From Flavobacterium hankyongi (lineage in GTDB: Bacteria; Bacteroidota; Bacteroidia; Flavobacteriales; Flavobacteriaceae), in contig NZ_CP085725.1 of the NCBI RefSeq assembly GCF_036840915.1, positions 2,108,001 to 2,172,000 on the forward strand: a stretch of DNA of 64,000 bases. The letters are read 5' to 3'. A model generated the notes under the pieces. That model was given only the letters and a program-made list of their open reading frames with translations. It ran no database searches and had not been told where the DNA came from. A program made the translations under genes and the position numbers. Positions 36,401 through 43,384 of this stretch are shown here, in pieces (the first letter of the stretch is position 1; every line of letters begins with the position of its first letter).

Positions 36401-37961
36401 CAACTATATCATAATGAACTGTATATGTATTAGGTGTACTACCATTTGGTGTAATTGCTCCTGTAGTTGGATCTATAATCAATCCTGCTGGTGTAGCACT
36501 AAAAACACCTCCCGATGTCAATGCACTTAATGTTACAGCCTGTGGCGATGTAATCGACTCACAATAAGTAGCAGGTGTGTAACTAAAACTTCCACTTGGA
36601 CCAGCTGTAGTATTTAGTAAAAAAGATGTTTCAAAAGTACAACCTGTATTATTCAAATCTTCTATTATTACCCAAATAGACTCACCTGCACCAGCACTAG
36701 AATAAGTCGCCAAGCTTCCATTTGGAATAACAGGACCAGTAGCAGAACCTGAGTGATACACAATACTAAAATCAGAAGCATTTTGCCCATTTAACATATA
36801 AACATTTTGATTAAGATTATATGTGTATGGAGGTCCACTTACAGATGTACACGCAATTAAATCAAGTGGTTCAACCAAAGGATTTGTATAATATATAACT
36901 TGAAAATCATCTCGAGCAATTAAGCAGCCTGTTGAATTATAAACACTTAATTGATAAATTCCAGGTTGAGTTACCGTTATTGATGGTGTAGTAATACCTG
37001 TCATAACATAAGTATCATGGGTCCATACAATAGTATTTCCAACGGGACTTATCCCTGAATTAATAGTAACTGGACCTTCGCAACCTATATATGAATCTGC
37101 ACCAGAAGCATCAGTTAATACCAATGGTTCAATCTTAAAATCTTTAAGAAAAACAGCTGAATCATATAAATTATCAGATGCGTTTCCAATTGCTAATTTA
37201 ATATGATATGTTTGTCCACAGATTAACTCAGCTTGTGCACTCAAGTTTTTTGTAAAACCATCATACTGTACCGAGTAAGCTGGATTCCATGTAGTTGGAT
37301 TTTGACCTGTTGTTAAATTATTATAGTAATAAGCGCAATTATTACATGGTCCATTATTTGCATTTCCATTATTAACTGTATTAATAGTGGTTGGTGTTGT
37401 GGTAGAAGGCACTATGGCAATATTTTTTGCCACACCCCCACTAAATGGTCCTGAAATGCCAGGTCCACTTAAAAAAAAACCAAAACTATCGTTTATACTG
37501 CCAACAAATTCAGGATATTCTTCTGAAGCAAAAACAAAATCAAAACGCAAATTAGGTCCAGTTGCCAAAAAATCGAATTCAATAATCGCAACATTTCTAA
37601 TTGTTTGACCAGAAAGTAAAGCTAAGTCTGGATCATTTTGTGTTGGCGTGGTAGTTTGCAAACTAGCAGCACCAGAATTATTGGGTCCAAGAGCAACTTG
37701 TGCATTACCTGTTGATAAAATTAAACCTCTATCAAGTCCTAAATTAGTAGGATTAAAATTGGTAACAAACTCTCCTACTTGATCTCGAATCGCACTAGCA
37801 TTTGCAGTAGAACCATTAAATTTAATATTAAATGGAGTTACTCCATTGCCTACCAACACATTTTGGACTAACTGTGCTGGAGTTTGAGTATTGTTTACTG
37901 TAAGCTGTGCTTGTGCAAAAATCACAAAAAACAATAAAATTAATAAGTAAAGTTTCTTCAT
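33468..37961 (-). CDS. Large secreted repeat protein with choice-of-anchor L and T9SS type B sorting domains
   Basis: 1497 residues. Signal peptide MKKLYLLILLFFVIFAQAQ; choice-of-anchor L domain (about 20-280; FVFASEEYPEFVGSIND, GFFLSGPG); Ig-like/SprB-type segments (about 280-625), including GYEYSVDNGMNY; eight tandem repeats of about 79 residues (about 628-1253), each with GPTVGAGGVITGM and TSYTVTA; another SprB-like segment (YEYSLDGGDYQSS); and the gliding-motility-associated C-terminal domain (1413-1497; PRYFTPNGDGYHDTW, then IFDRFGKLL), a T9SS type B signal. Likely a surface adhesin or matrix protein. Its downstream partner is the PorP/SprF gene. Confidence 0.93.
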   Translation of the reverse strand: MKKLYLLILLFFVIFAQAQLTVNNTQTPAQLVQNVLVGNGVTPFNIKFNGSTANASAIRDQVGEFVTNFNPTNLGLDRGLILSTGNAQVALGPNNSGAASLQTTTPTQNDPDLALLSGQTIRNVAIIEFDFLATGPNLRFDFVFASEEYPEFVGSINDSFGFFLSGPGISGPFSGGVAKNIAIVPSTTTPTTINTVNNGNANNGPCNNCAYYYNNLTTGQNPTTWNPAYSVQYDGFTKNLSAQAELICGQTYHIKLAIGNASDNLYDSAVFLKDFKIEPLVLTDASGADSYIGCEGPVTINSGISPVGNTIVWTHDTYVMTGITTPSITVTQPGIYQLSVYNSTGCLIARDDFQVIYYTNPLVEPLDLIACTSVSGPPYTYNLNQNVYMLNGQNASDFSIVYHSGSATGPVIPNGSLATYSSAGAGESIWVIIEDLNNTGCTFETSFLLNTTAGPSGSFSYTPATYCESITSPQAVTLSALTSGGVFSATPAGLIIDPTTGAITPNGSTPNTYTVHYDIVASGSCPAFSAPTFTVTINPAPTAPAVTVVQPTCTVTTGSITVTSPLGAGYEYSVDNGMNYQSNPLFPGLPPGSYIVIVRDISSSCVSSTTPVTINTPPGSPSIPLVGTTAPTCTADGSSTITNYDPTLTYTFTPAGPTVGAGGVITGMLVGTSYTVTATNATCSSAPSAAFSNLPMLITPVVPITSTTAATCTADGSSTITNYVAAQIYTFTPTGPTVGAGGVITGMVAGTSYTVTAGNGSCTSAASASFNNPVMLTTPVVPTINTASATCTANGSSTITNYVATLTYTFTPAGPTVGAGGVITGMLVGTSYTVTATNATCSSAPSAAFSNLPMLITPVVPITSTTAATCTADGSSTITNYVAAQTYTFTPTGPTVGAGGVITGMVAGTSYTVTAGNGSCTSAASASFNNPVMLTTPVVPTINTASATCTANGSSTITNYVATLTYTFTPAGPTVGAGGVITGMVIGTSYTVTAGNGSCSSVASAAFSNAAMLVTPVVPTTATTAATCTAAGSSTITNYVAGQTYTFTPTGPTVGAGGVITGMIAGTSYTVTAGNGSCTSAASASFNNPVMLTTPVVPTINTASATCTANGSSTITNYVATLTYTFTPAGPTVGAGGVITGMVIGTSYTVTAGNGSCSSVASAAFSNAAMLVTPVVPTTATTAATCAADGLSTITNYNAAQTYVFTPTGPTVGAGGVITGMTAGISYTVKASNGSCLSGASIAFKNPEKLTTPVMTLTNGYVCVDPNSGAVLNTYTITANLSATDYSFQWTDSSGAIVGGSGNSYTASAPGTYTAIATPLTSAVCPPLPAQATVVPSSWPQALDVVTSEYFADVMSINVMATPAGNYEYSLDGGDYQSSSVFTDVTPGEHTVTVRDVHQCGDISITTTLIDFPRYFTPNGDGYHDTWNISALQGQSNSKIHIFDRFGKLLKEIRPSSSGWNGTFNGQDLPSTDYWFVVFYQEKGQNKEFKSHFSLKR
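34200..36080 (-). repeat. Tandem array of 237-bp repeats with a 474-bp two-unit period
   Basis: Eight in-frame units of about 237 bp (79 codons). Matching landmarks recur at exactly 474 bases: GTACTTGATC at 34621, 35095 and (GTACTTGATC) 35569; GCCGCTGTTG at 34411 and 34885, and at 35359 and 35833. Units alternate in type: A (NYVATLTYTFTPAGP) and B (NYVAAQTYTFTPTGP). The first two A units share one variant tail (TATNATCSSAPSAAF) and the last two another (TAGNGSCSSVASAAF). The last unit is divergent. Confidence 0.92.
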
Positions 37962-38005
37962 TTATAGTTGTGTGTTAAAATAAACGTTAAAAAGTTATAA
38001 TTTGC

Positions 38006-38013
38006 CAAATTTA
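38006..38013 (-). promoter_or_regulatory. -7 element of the secreted-protein/PorP operon
   Basis: Minus-strand TAAATTTG, exact TAnnTTTG, 44 bases before the ATG at 37961. No TTG at consensus spacing. Confidence 0.55.
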
Positions 38014-38037
38014 CACTTTCAAATGGATTTTGTTTGT

Positions 38038-38045
38038 TAATTTTG
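38038..38045 (+). promoter_or_regulatory. -7 element of the NifU-like gene
   Basis: TAATTTTG, exact TAnnTTTG, 17 bases before the ATG at 38063. It overlaps an in-frame region beginning with TTG at 38030, which argues against that start. Confidence 0.6.
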
Positions 38046-38062
38046 CAAAAAAAATAACAGTA

Positions 38063-38959
38063 ATGAAATTAATCACTATAAAAAGCACTCAAAACCCGAA
38101 TATATTGAAATTTGAATTTTCATATTTTATTAGCCCAAATCAAAGTTTTGAGTTTAAAAACATAGACGAATGCAAGGATTCTAAACTTGCTCAGCAACTA
38201 TTCTACCTTCCTTTTGTTAAAACAGTTTACATTTCGGGAAATTTTATCGCTATTGAAAAATTTAGCATCGTAGAATGGGACGATGTAAAACATGAAGTGG
38301 CAGAACAAATGGAAACTTATGTTAATGCTGGTGGAGAGGTTGTAAAACCTAAAGAGGAAAATAAAAAAGTACCTGTAACAGTTTATGCAGAGAGCACACC
38401 AAATCCTTCTGTAATGAAGTTTGTCGCGAGTCGTTTATTAACTAAAAGCATTGTAGAATGTAAAAACATAGACGAAACACAAGCTTCACCTCTCGCAAAA
38501 GAATTATTTAAATTCCCTTTTGTAAAAGAAGTTTTTATCGATGAAAACTACATTTCTATAACCAAGTATACTGTTAGTGAGTGGCAAGATGTTACCAATG
38601 AAATTAGAACATTTATTAAAGATTTTATTGAAAGCGGAAATATTGCCGTTGATGAAACCAAAGTTGAACAATTAGAAAATCAAGAAAAACAACAAATTAA
38701 AAACTTCGACAATCTAGATGTTACTTCTCAAAAAATAATCAATATAATAGAAGAATATATTAAGCCTGCAGTTGCAGCTGATGGTGGGAATATATTGTTT
38801 GATTCATTTTCGGAAAACGACAAAACAGTAAAAGTAATTTTACAAGGAGCATGTAGTGGTTGTCCATCATCAACTTTCACACTTAAGAACGGTATTGAAA
38901 ACATGCTAAAAGAAATGCTTCATGATCAAGAACTTAAAGTTGAAGCCTTAAACGGATAG
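38063..38959 (+). CDS. NifU-like iron-sulfur scaffold with two Nfu N-terminal domains
   Basis: 298 residues from the ATG at 38063. Two tandem Nfu N-terminal domains (about 1-95 and 105-195) share the pattern NPNILKFEF/NPSVMKFVA, SPLAKELFKFPFVKEVFI and SITKYTVSEWQDV; they carry no conserved Cys. The C-terminal NifU domain (about 220-298) has the Fe-S-ligating CxxC in GACSGCPSSTFTLKNGIE and AADGGNILF. It delivers Fe-S clusters to target proteins. Duplicated N-terminal domains occur in Bacteroidota members, as I recall. Followed by the dodecin gene, which has its own promoter candidate. Confidence 0.94.
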   Translation: MKLITIKSTQNPNILKFEFSYFISPNQSFEFKNIDECKDSKLAQQLFYLPFVKTVYISGNFIAIEKFSIVEWDDVKHEVAEQMETYVNAGGEVVKPKEENKKVPVTVYAESTPNPSVMKFVASRLLTKSIVECKNIDETQASPLAKELFKFPFVKEVFIDENYISITKYTVSEWQDVTNEIRTFIKDFIESGNIAVDETKVEQLENQEKQQIKNFDNLDVTSQKIINIIEEYIKPAVAADGGNILFDSFSENDKTVKVILQGACSGCPSSTFTLKNGIENMLKEMLHDQELKVEALNG

Positions 38960-38963
38960 ACTT

Positions 38964-38993
38964 TTGTTTTTATTTTTATAATTCATAACTTTA
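38964..38993 (+). promoter_or_regulatory. Candidate promoter of the dodecin gene
   Basis: TTG (38964-38966), a 19-base spacer and TAACTTTA (38986-38993), one mismatch from TAnnTTTG; 30 bases before the ATG at 39024. Confidence 0.55.
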
Positions 38994-39023
38994 AGGGAAT
39001 TAACAACTAAAAACCAATAAGTT

Positions 39024-39224
39024 ATGTCAGTATTAAAAGTAATTGAAGTTTTGTCAAGTTCGACAACCAGTTGGGAAGATGCAACATCTAAAGCAGTAGA
39101 AAAAGCATCAAAATCTGTTAAACATATTCGTTCCGTTTATGTACAAGATCAAAGCGCAACAGTAAAAGACGGAAAAGTAACTGAATACAGGGTTAATTTG
39201 AAGTTGACTTTTGAAATTGAGTAA
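39024..39224 (+). CDS. Dodecin-family flavin-binding protein
   Basis: 66 residues, normal for dodecin. It has the family pattern KVIEVLSSSTTSWEDATSKA followed by SVKHIRSVYVQDQSA and a closing strand EYRVNLKLTFEIE. Dodecins form hollow dodecamers that bind flavins for storage and light protection. The Trp in SWEDA is the flavin-stacking position in characterised members. Single-gene unit with a strong terminator. Confidence 0.95.
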   Translation: MSVLKVIEVLSSSTTSWEDATSKAVEKASKSVKHIRSVYVQDQSATVKDGKVTEYRVNLKLTFEIE

Positions 39225-39242
39225 TAAATAAACATCCATATA

Positions 39243-39275
39243 AAAACGCACTTCAGATGAAGTGCGTTTTTTCTT
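39243..39275 (+). terminator. Terminator after the dodecin gene
   Basis: Perfect 10-bp stem ACGCACTTCA (39246-39255) with TGAAGTGCGT (39258-39267), a 2-base gap that must open into the loop, and T6 (39267-39272). Confidence 0.92.
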
Positions 39276-39331
39276 TAATCTTATGATAAAAATTCGTAAT
39301 ATTACTGTAATTAACTTAAAATCAAATCAAA

Positions 39332-39685
39332 ATGGGAATTGGAAGTTTTTTTAAGAATCTATTTGGCTCAAAAGAAAAAGTAGAAGAAATCACTGAAAAA
39401 GTAAGTGATTTTGCCGATGATGCTATTGCCAAGGCAAAAGAAAGCGCAGCGCCACTTGTAGACAAAGTTGAGGATTTTGCTGAACAAGCTGGTGAGAAAA
39501 TCAAAGAATTTGTTCCTAAAGCTGCAGAAACAATAGACAACATAGTTGATACTGTAAAAGAAAAGGCAGAAGCTGCAATAGACAAAGTTGAAGATTTAGC
39601 ACATGGAGCAGTAAATTCTGCAGAAGAAAAAGCAAACAACTTTGTTGATGAAAAATTAGACAATACAACAGAAGAAACTAAGTAA
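39332..39685 (+). CDS. Amphipathic helical repeat protein, function unknown
   Basis: 117 residues, no signal peptide and no transmembrane segment apart from a short hydrophobic start (MGIGSFFKNLFG) that could be a membrane-touching amphipathic helix. The rest is a string of Ala/Lys/Glu/Asp heptad-like units in which KVxDFAxxA recurs (KVSDFADDA, KVEDFAEQA, KVEDLAHGA). It resembles LEA-like and YtxH-like proteins often linked to stress, but this is only a compositional resemblance. An opposite-strand open frame of similar size is a shadow of the biased composition. Its stop abuts the convergent tsaB gene. Confidence 0.75.
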   Translation: MGIGSFFKNLFGSKEKVEEITEKVSDFADDAIAKAKESAAPLVDKVEDFAEQAGEKIKEFVPKAAETIDNIVDTVKEKAEAAIDKVEDLAHGAVNSAEEKANNFVDEKLDNTTEETK

Positions 39686-40357
39686 TTATTTAGCTGATGA
39701 TGTAGTAATCATAAAATCCTTTAGATAAAAAGGCTCAAAGTAAGCGACATTAACAGTGTCGCTTTTTTTATATTTTTCAAATGCTAAAGCTCCCATTTGT
39801 TTTGAAGATGGAAAAATAGAATCATCATGATAAACAAATTTTTTATCTTTTAAAACCTCTTTACATTTAGCCGCACCATCACCTACAAAATGGATTATTT
39901 CATCAATATCAGAAAATGAATCTTCAGTAATAATTTCAGATTTAATTTCTCTTTTTAAAACAAAATCTGAACTAAAAACAGCTGTATAACACTCCATCCT
40001 TCTAGCATCAATCATAGGAACAATTACACCTTTATCTATAGAAAGTTTTCTGGCTAACACCTCTAATGTATCAATTGCTATTAAAGGAATATTTAACGCA
40101 TAACAAATACCTTTAGCTGCTGAAACACCAATCCTCAGACCAGTATAAGAACCTGGCCCTTGACTTACTGCAACAGCCGATAATTTTGAGAAATCAATTT
40201 GAACTTCTTTCAAAACTTCTTCAATAAAAACATGTAGTTTTTCAGCATGTGAATATCCTTCCTCAGATACTTCTCGTGTACTTATTGTATCACCATTTAA
40301 CGATAGTGATACTGAACAATTTTTAGTTGCTGTTTCTATTGAAAGAATATATGTCAT
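39686..40357 (-). CDS. tsaB: tRNA threonylcarbamoyladenosine complex subunit TsaB
   Basis: Non-catalytic partner of TsaD in making t6A37 of ANN-decoding tRNAs. It has 223 residues. The ASKHA fold opens with ILSIETATKNCSVSL, and GPGSYTGLRIGVSAAKG is the TsaB signature; the C-terminal part is variable. Convergent with the amphipathic protein gene, 0 bases apart. A -7 box lies 18 bases upstream of the ATG. Confidence 0.95.
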   Translation of the reverse strand: MTYILSIETATKNCSVSLSLNGDTISTREVSEEGYSHAEKLHVFIEEVLKEVQIDFSKLSAVAVSQGPGSYTGLRIGVSAAKGICYALNIPLIAIDTLEVLARKLSIDKGVIVPMIDARRMECYTAVFSSDFVLKREIKSEIITEDSFSDIDEIIHFVGDGAAKCKEVLKDKKFVYHDDSIFPSSKQMGALAFEKYKKSDTVNVAYFEPFYLKDFMITTSSAK

Positions 40358-40375
40358 AACAAAGTATTATAATTG

Positions 40376-40383
40376 CAAAGGTA
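40376..40383 (-). promoter_or_regulatory. -7 element of tsaB
   Basis: Minus-strand TACCTTTG, exact TAnnTTTG; it begins right after the T tract of the efflux-operon terminator. Confidence 0.6.
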
Positions 40384-40385
40384 TT

Positions 40386-40428
40386 AAAAAACAAAAAGCT
40401 CCAAAACTTAAAAGTTAAAGAGCTTTTC
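40386..40428 (-). terminator. Terminator of the tolC/adaptor operon
   Basis: Minus-strand AAAAGCTC (40427-40420) pairs with GAGCTTTT (40401-40394); an inner AACTT/AAGTT stem occupies the loop. A T-rich run follows to 40386. Confidence 0.85.
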
Positions 40429-40454
40429 AGAAATAATCAATTAAAATTTAATTT

Positions 40455-41792
40455 TTAGCTGTCTTTTTTATCTTTGATTTTTTTGCTTTCCGCTTCTTTT
40501 TCCTCTTTGGTTTTCACATAAACCTGATCACCAGGATTAAGCTCTTTAGTTACAACCGTATAAGGCCCAGAAACAATTGTTTCTCCCTTTTTCAATCCGC
40601 TAAGTACTTCTATAAAAGTATCGTCTTGAATTCCAGTAGTAACAATTCTTAATTTTACTTTATCACCACTTTTTACAAAAACACACTCATAGCGTTTTTC
40701 GTTTTTTACGACTGGCTTATTTCCTTCTTCTTCATTTTTAGCATCCTTATCAATATAAGCATTCCTTGTCGCAGTAGTATCAGTACGCATTACCACCGAA
40801 CTGATTGGCACAGCAACAATATTTTCTTTTCTTTCAGTAATAATATCTACCGTAGCTGTCATTCCCGGTCTAAAAGGTGAAAAATTAGACGGTTTCCCTT
40901 TAAGTAAGTCAGCATAAGATTCTTTTACAATTCTTACTTTCACTTTAAAATTAGTCACCTGATCAGCAGAGAGTGCCGTACTTGCAGAGTTTGAAATACT
41001 AGTTACAATTCCTTTAAATTCTTTTTTCAAGTAAGCATCAACTTCAACTTTAGCAGAATCACCTATTTCAATTTTCACAATATCGTTTTCATTAACATCA
41101 ACTTCAACTTCCATATTATTAAGGTTTGCAACCCTCATCATTTCAGTACCTGCCATTTGTTGAGTTCCTAAAACTCTTTCTCCTAATTCTACATCAAGCT
41201 TTGAAATAGTTCCGTCAACTGGGGCATAAATTGCTGTTTTACCTAAATTTTCTTTAGACTCACTCACTGTTGCCGAAGCACTTTCTACATTATAATATGC
41301 CGCTTGTTTTGCTGCTTGAGCTCCTTCAAATGTTGCTATTGACTTTTCCCATTCAGAACGAGAGATTACTCCTTTTTCAAAAAGTTTTTTATTACGCTCA
41401 TAATTTGATTTAGCTTCTTTAAACTGTGCATCAGCTTGACTTAATCCTGCTTTAGTATTAGACAAACCAGATTTTGATCTATTTAAACCAGAAACATATA
41501 ATTCAGGATTAACCCTAACCAATAAATCTCCTTTTTTAACTATTTGTCCTTCTTTTACAGGCAAAGCAATAATTTCTCCAGAAACTTCAGATGATATTTT
41601 AACCTCTATTTCGGGCTGAATTTTCCCAGTAGCCGAAACTGTTTCTACCACAGTTCTATGTTCAACAATAACTACTTCTACCTCAGTTCCTTTCTTTTTA
41701 TTACCAATAACACCACTTTTACTTAAACCAAGCAAAGTAATTATCAATAAAACGGTTCCACCAAGTAATATATATTTTGTTTTTTTTGTCAT
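40455..41792 (-). CDS. Periplasmic adaptor of an efflux system (HlyD/MacA type)
   Basis: 445 residues. N-terminal membrane anchor (about 7-25); lipoyl/barrel-sandwich strands (IALPVKEGQIVKKGDLLVRVN, and APVDGTISKLDVELGERVLG); a coiled-coil hairpin between them (about 95-195); a beta-barrel domain; then a Lys/Glu-rich C-terminus. It links an inner-membrane transporter to the TolC-like protein encoded 4 bases upstream. No transporter gene (ABC or RND) lies in this cluster, so the partner is encoded elsewhere and the substrate is unknown. Confidence 0.92.
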   Translation of the reverse strand: MTKKTKYILLGGTVLLIITLLGLSKSGVIGNKKKGTEVEVVIVEHRTVVETVSATGKIQPEIEVKISSEVSGEIIALPVKEGQIVKKGDLLVRVNPELYVSGLNRSKSGLSNTKAGLSQADAQFKEAKSNYERNKKLFEKGVISRSEWEKSIATFEGAQAAKQAAYYNVESASATVSESKENLGKTAIYAPVDGTISKLDVELGERVLGTQQMAGTEMMRVANLNNMEVEVDVNENDIVKIEIGDSAKVEVDAYLKKEFKGIVTSISNSASTALSADQVTNFKVKVRIVKESYADLLKGKPSNFSPFRPGMTATVDIITERKENIVAVPISSVVMRTDTTATRNAYIDKDAKNEEEGNKPVVKNEKRYECVFVKSGDKVKLRIVTTGIQDDTFIEVLSGLKKGETIVSGPYTVVTKELNPGDQVYVKTKEEKEAESKKIKDKKDS

Positions 41793-41796
41793 GATA

Positions 41797-43236
41797 CTAT
41801 TGTTTTGTAAAAATCGGAATACCGAAATAGAATTCTAAAATTTTTGTTCTAAAAATATAGTCATATTTTGTTCTTAACACTTCAGATTGAGCTGTGATAA
41901 ACATATTTTGAGCTTGATTAAAATCAAATACATTCATTAATCCAACTTCATATCTTTCTTTAGCATATTCCAATGCTTTTTGTCTTGCTTCATACGAAAC
42001 TATAGCTGCTTCATACGATTTTTGAGCTCCTTTTGTATCTGTATAAGCTGTATAAACCGTTCTTTCTAAATCAACTTCAGATTGTTGTAGTGCAATTTTT
42101 GAACGTTCCAACGCAATTTTTGATCTGGAAACACTATTTCGTGCTGCAAAACCATTAAAGATTGGCACCTGCAATGAAAGCCCAAAATTTTGACCTTTAT
42201 TATTGCTAAACTGATTAAAAACAGCATCTGGCTTACCTAAAATAGGCGAAAAATTAGGCTGAACTACTTCTTGTCCCGTTCCATCAACATATCCAATTAC
42301 TGAAGTTGGATTTGAAGCATTTGGAACAATACCAACAACTCTGTCAGAATAAGCGGCTCTAGTATTAAAACTGTAAAATCCAGTTAATGATGGTTGATAA
42401 GCAGCACGTGCAATTTTCACGTCTTTTTCTGCAATCGACACATTAGTTTGAGCAATTTTTAATTCAGTACGTAATTCCTTTGCTTTATCATAAATCGTTT
42501 TAGGATCTTGAAGTAAGATTCCACTTTCGGGAACAACCACATCTCCATCAGCAATATCAAAAGTTGTAAATTCTTTTAACTGCAATAACTGAGCTAAACT
42601 TAATTTAGAAATCAACAATGCATTTTCTGCAGCAATTAACCTTTGATTATCTGTAGCTACTGTCGCTTTAACATCCAACAAATCTCCTTTAGGAATAACG
42701 CCAGCTTCAACAAGTTCAGTTGTTTTTTCCAATTGCTTGTTATCATAAGCTAATTGCTCTTGTTGCACCTTCACGCTTTCTTTATTAAATACAATTTGCA
42801 AATAAGCATTAACCACATTTAAAGAAACGTCTTCCTGTATTTTCGTTAACTGATACTGAGAAGCAATTATCGAAAGATTAGCTTTTCTAAGTTGGTTTTG
42901 ATTTTGCAAACCCTTGTAAATATCAACATTGACATTTAATCCTGCAGAAGTAAACTGTGTTGTTTGATTTTCTAATAAACCTGTAGTGATATTTTGGTTT
43001 AAACCTATATTCCATGAATGTGAAGCCTGACCATTGACGGTTGGCAAGAAATTACCAAAAGCATCACTCTTACTTATTTTAGATGTTTGATTATCTAAAA
43101 CAGTTTGCTTTATTGAAATATTATTTTTAATAGCGTAGTCTACACATTCTTCTAAGGTCCACTTTTTTTCTTGCCCAAAAGACTGAAGTGACATAAAAAG
43201 AATTATAAATAAACCACTAATTTTAATTTGCTTCAT
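41797..43236 (-). CDS. TolC-family outer membrane efflux protein
   Basis: 479 residues. Signal peptide (ending SFGQ), then two OEP repeats with the long helices of the TolC trunk (e.g. NLGLNQ-type SHSWNIGLNQNITTGL, FGLSLQVPIFNGFAARN, YEVGLMNVFDFNQAQN). First gene of the two-gene efflux unit, with a -7 box TAAATTTG 20 bases upstream of the ATG. Confidence 0.93.
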   Translation of the reverse strand: MKQIKISGLFIILFMSLQSFGQEKKWTLEECVDYAIKNNISIKQTVLDNQTSKISKSDAFGNFLPTVNGQASHSWNIGLNQNITTGLLENQTTQFTSAGLNVNVDIYKGLQNQNQLRKANLSIIASQYQLTKIQEDVSLNVVNAYLQIVFNKESVKVQQEQLAYDNKQLEKTTELVEAGVIPKGDLLDVKATVATDNQRLIAAENALLISKLSLAQLLQLKEFTTFDIADGDVVVPESGILLQDPKTIYDKAKELRTELKIAQTNVSIAEKDVKIARAAYQPSLTGFYSFNTRAAYSDRVVGIVPNASNPTSVIGYVDGTGQEVVQPNFSPILGKPDAVFNQFSNNKGQNFGLSLQVPIFNGFAARNSVSRSKIALERSKIALQQSEVDLERTVYTAYTDTKGAQKSYEAAIVSYEARQKALEYAKERYEVGLMNVFDFNQAQNMFITAQSEVLRTKYDYIFRTKILEFYFGIPIFTKQ

Positions 43237-43256
43237 TTGTAATTGAAAGTGTATTT

Positions 43257-43264
43257 CAAATTTA
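43257..43264 (-). promoter_or_regulatory. -7 element of the tolC/adaptor operon
   Basis: Minus-strand TAAATTTG, exact TAnnTTTG, 20 bases before the ATG at 43236. Confidence 0.55.
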
Positions 43265-43359
43265 ATTATTTACCAATTAAATCTTACATAATTTCACAAT
43301 AAGACATCTGATTTTCTTTTTTGTTACATTTTTGAAACAATATTTTTTAGAAAATAATT

Positions 43360-43367
43360 TACATTTG
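43360..43367 (+). promoter_or_regulatory. -7 element of the DUF4403 gene
   Basis: TACATTTG, exact TAnnTTTG, 17 bases before the ATG at 43385. A TTG at 43332-43334 gives a 25-base spacer, slightly long. Confidence 0.6.
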
Positions 43368-43384
43368 CTGACCAACACCTTGTT

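Noticed and set aside
36312..36530. Plus-strand open frame rich in Cys and Trp in the repeat protein gene
   Set aside because: It is the antisense of the coding sequence and has a biased, non-protein-like composition.
38030..38062. TTG start for the NifU-like gene
   Set aside because: The -7 box TAATTTTG lies within this extension; the ATG at 38063 directly starts the conserved domain.
39322..39663. Minus-strand open frame opposite the amphipathic protein
   Set aside because: Ser/Ala/Phe-rich shadow produced by Lys/Glu/Ala codons on the plus strand; no promoter or family.
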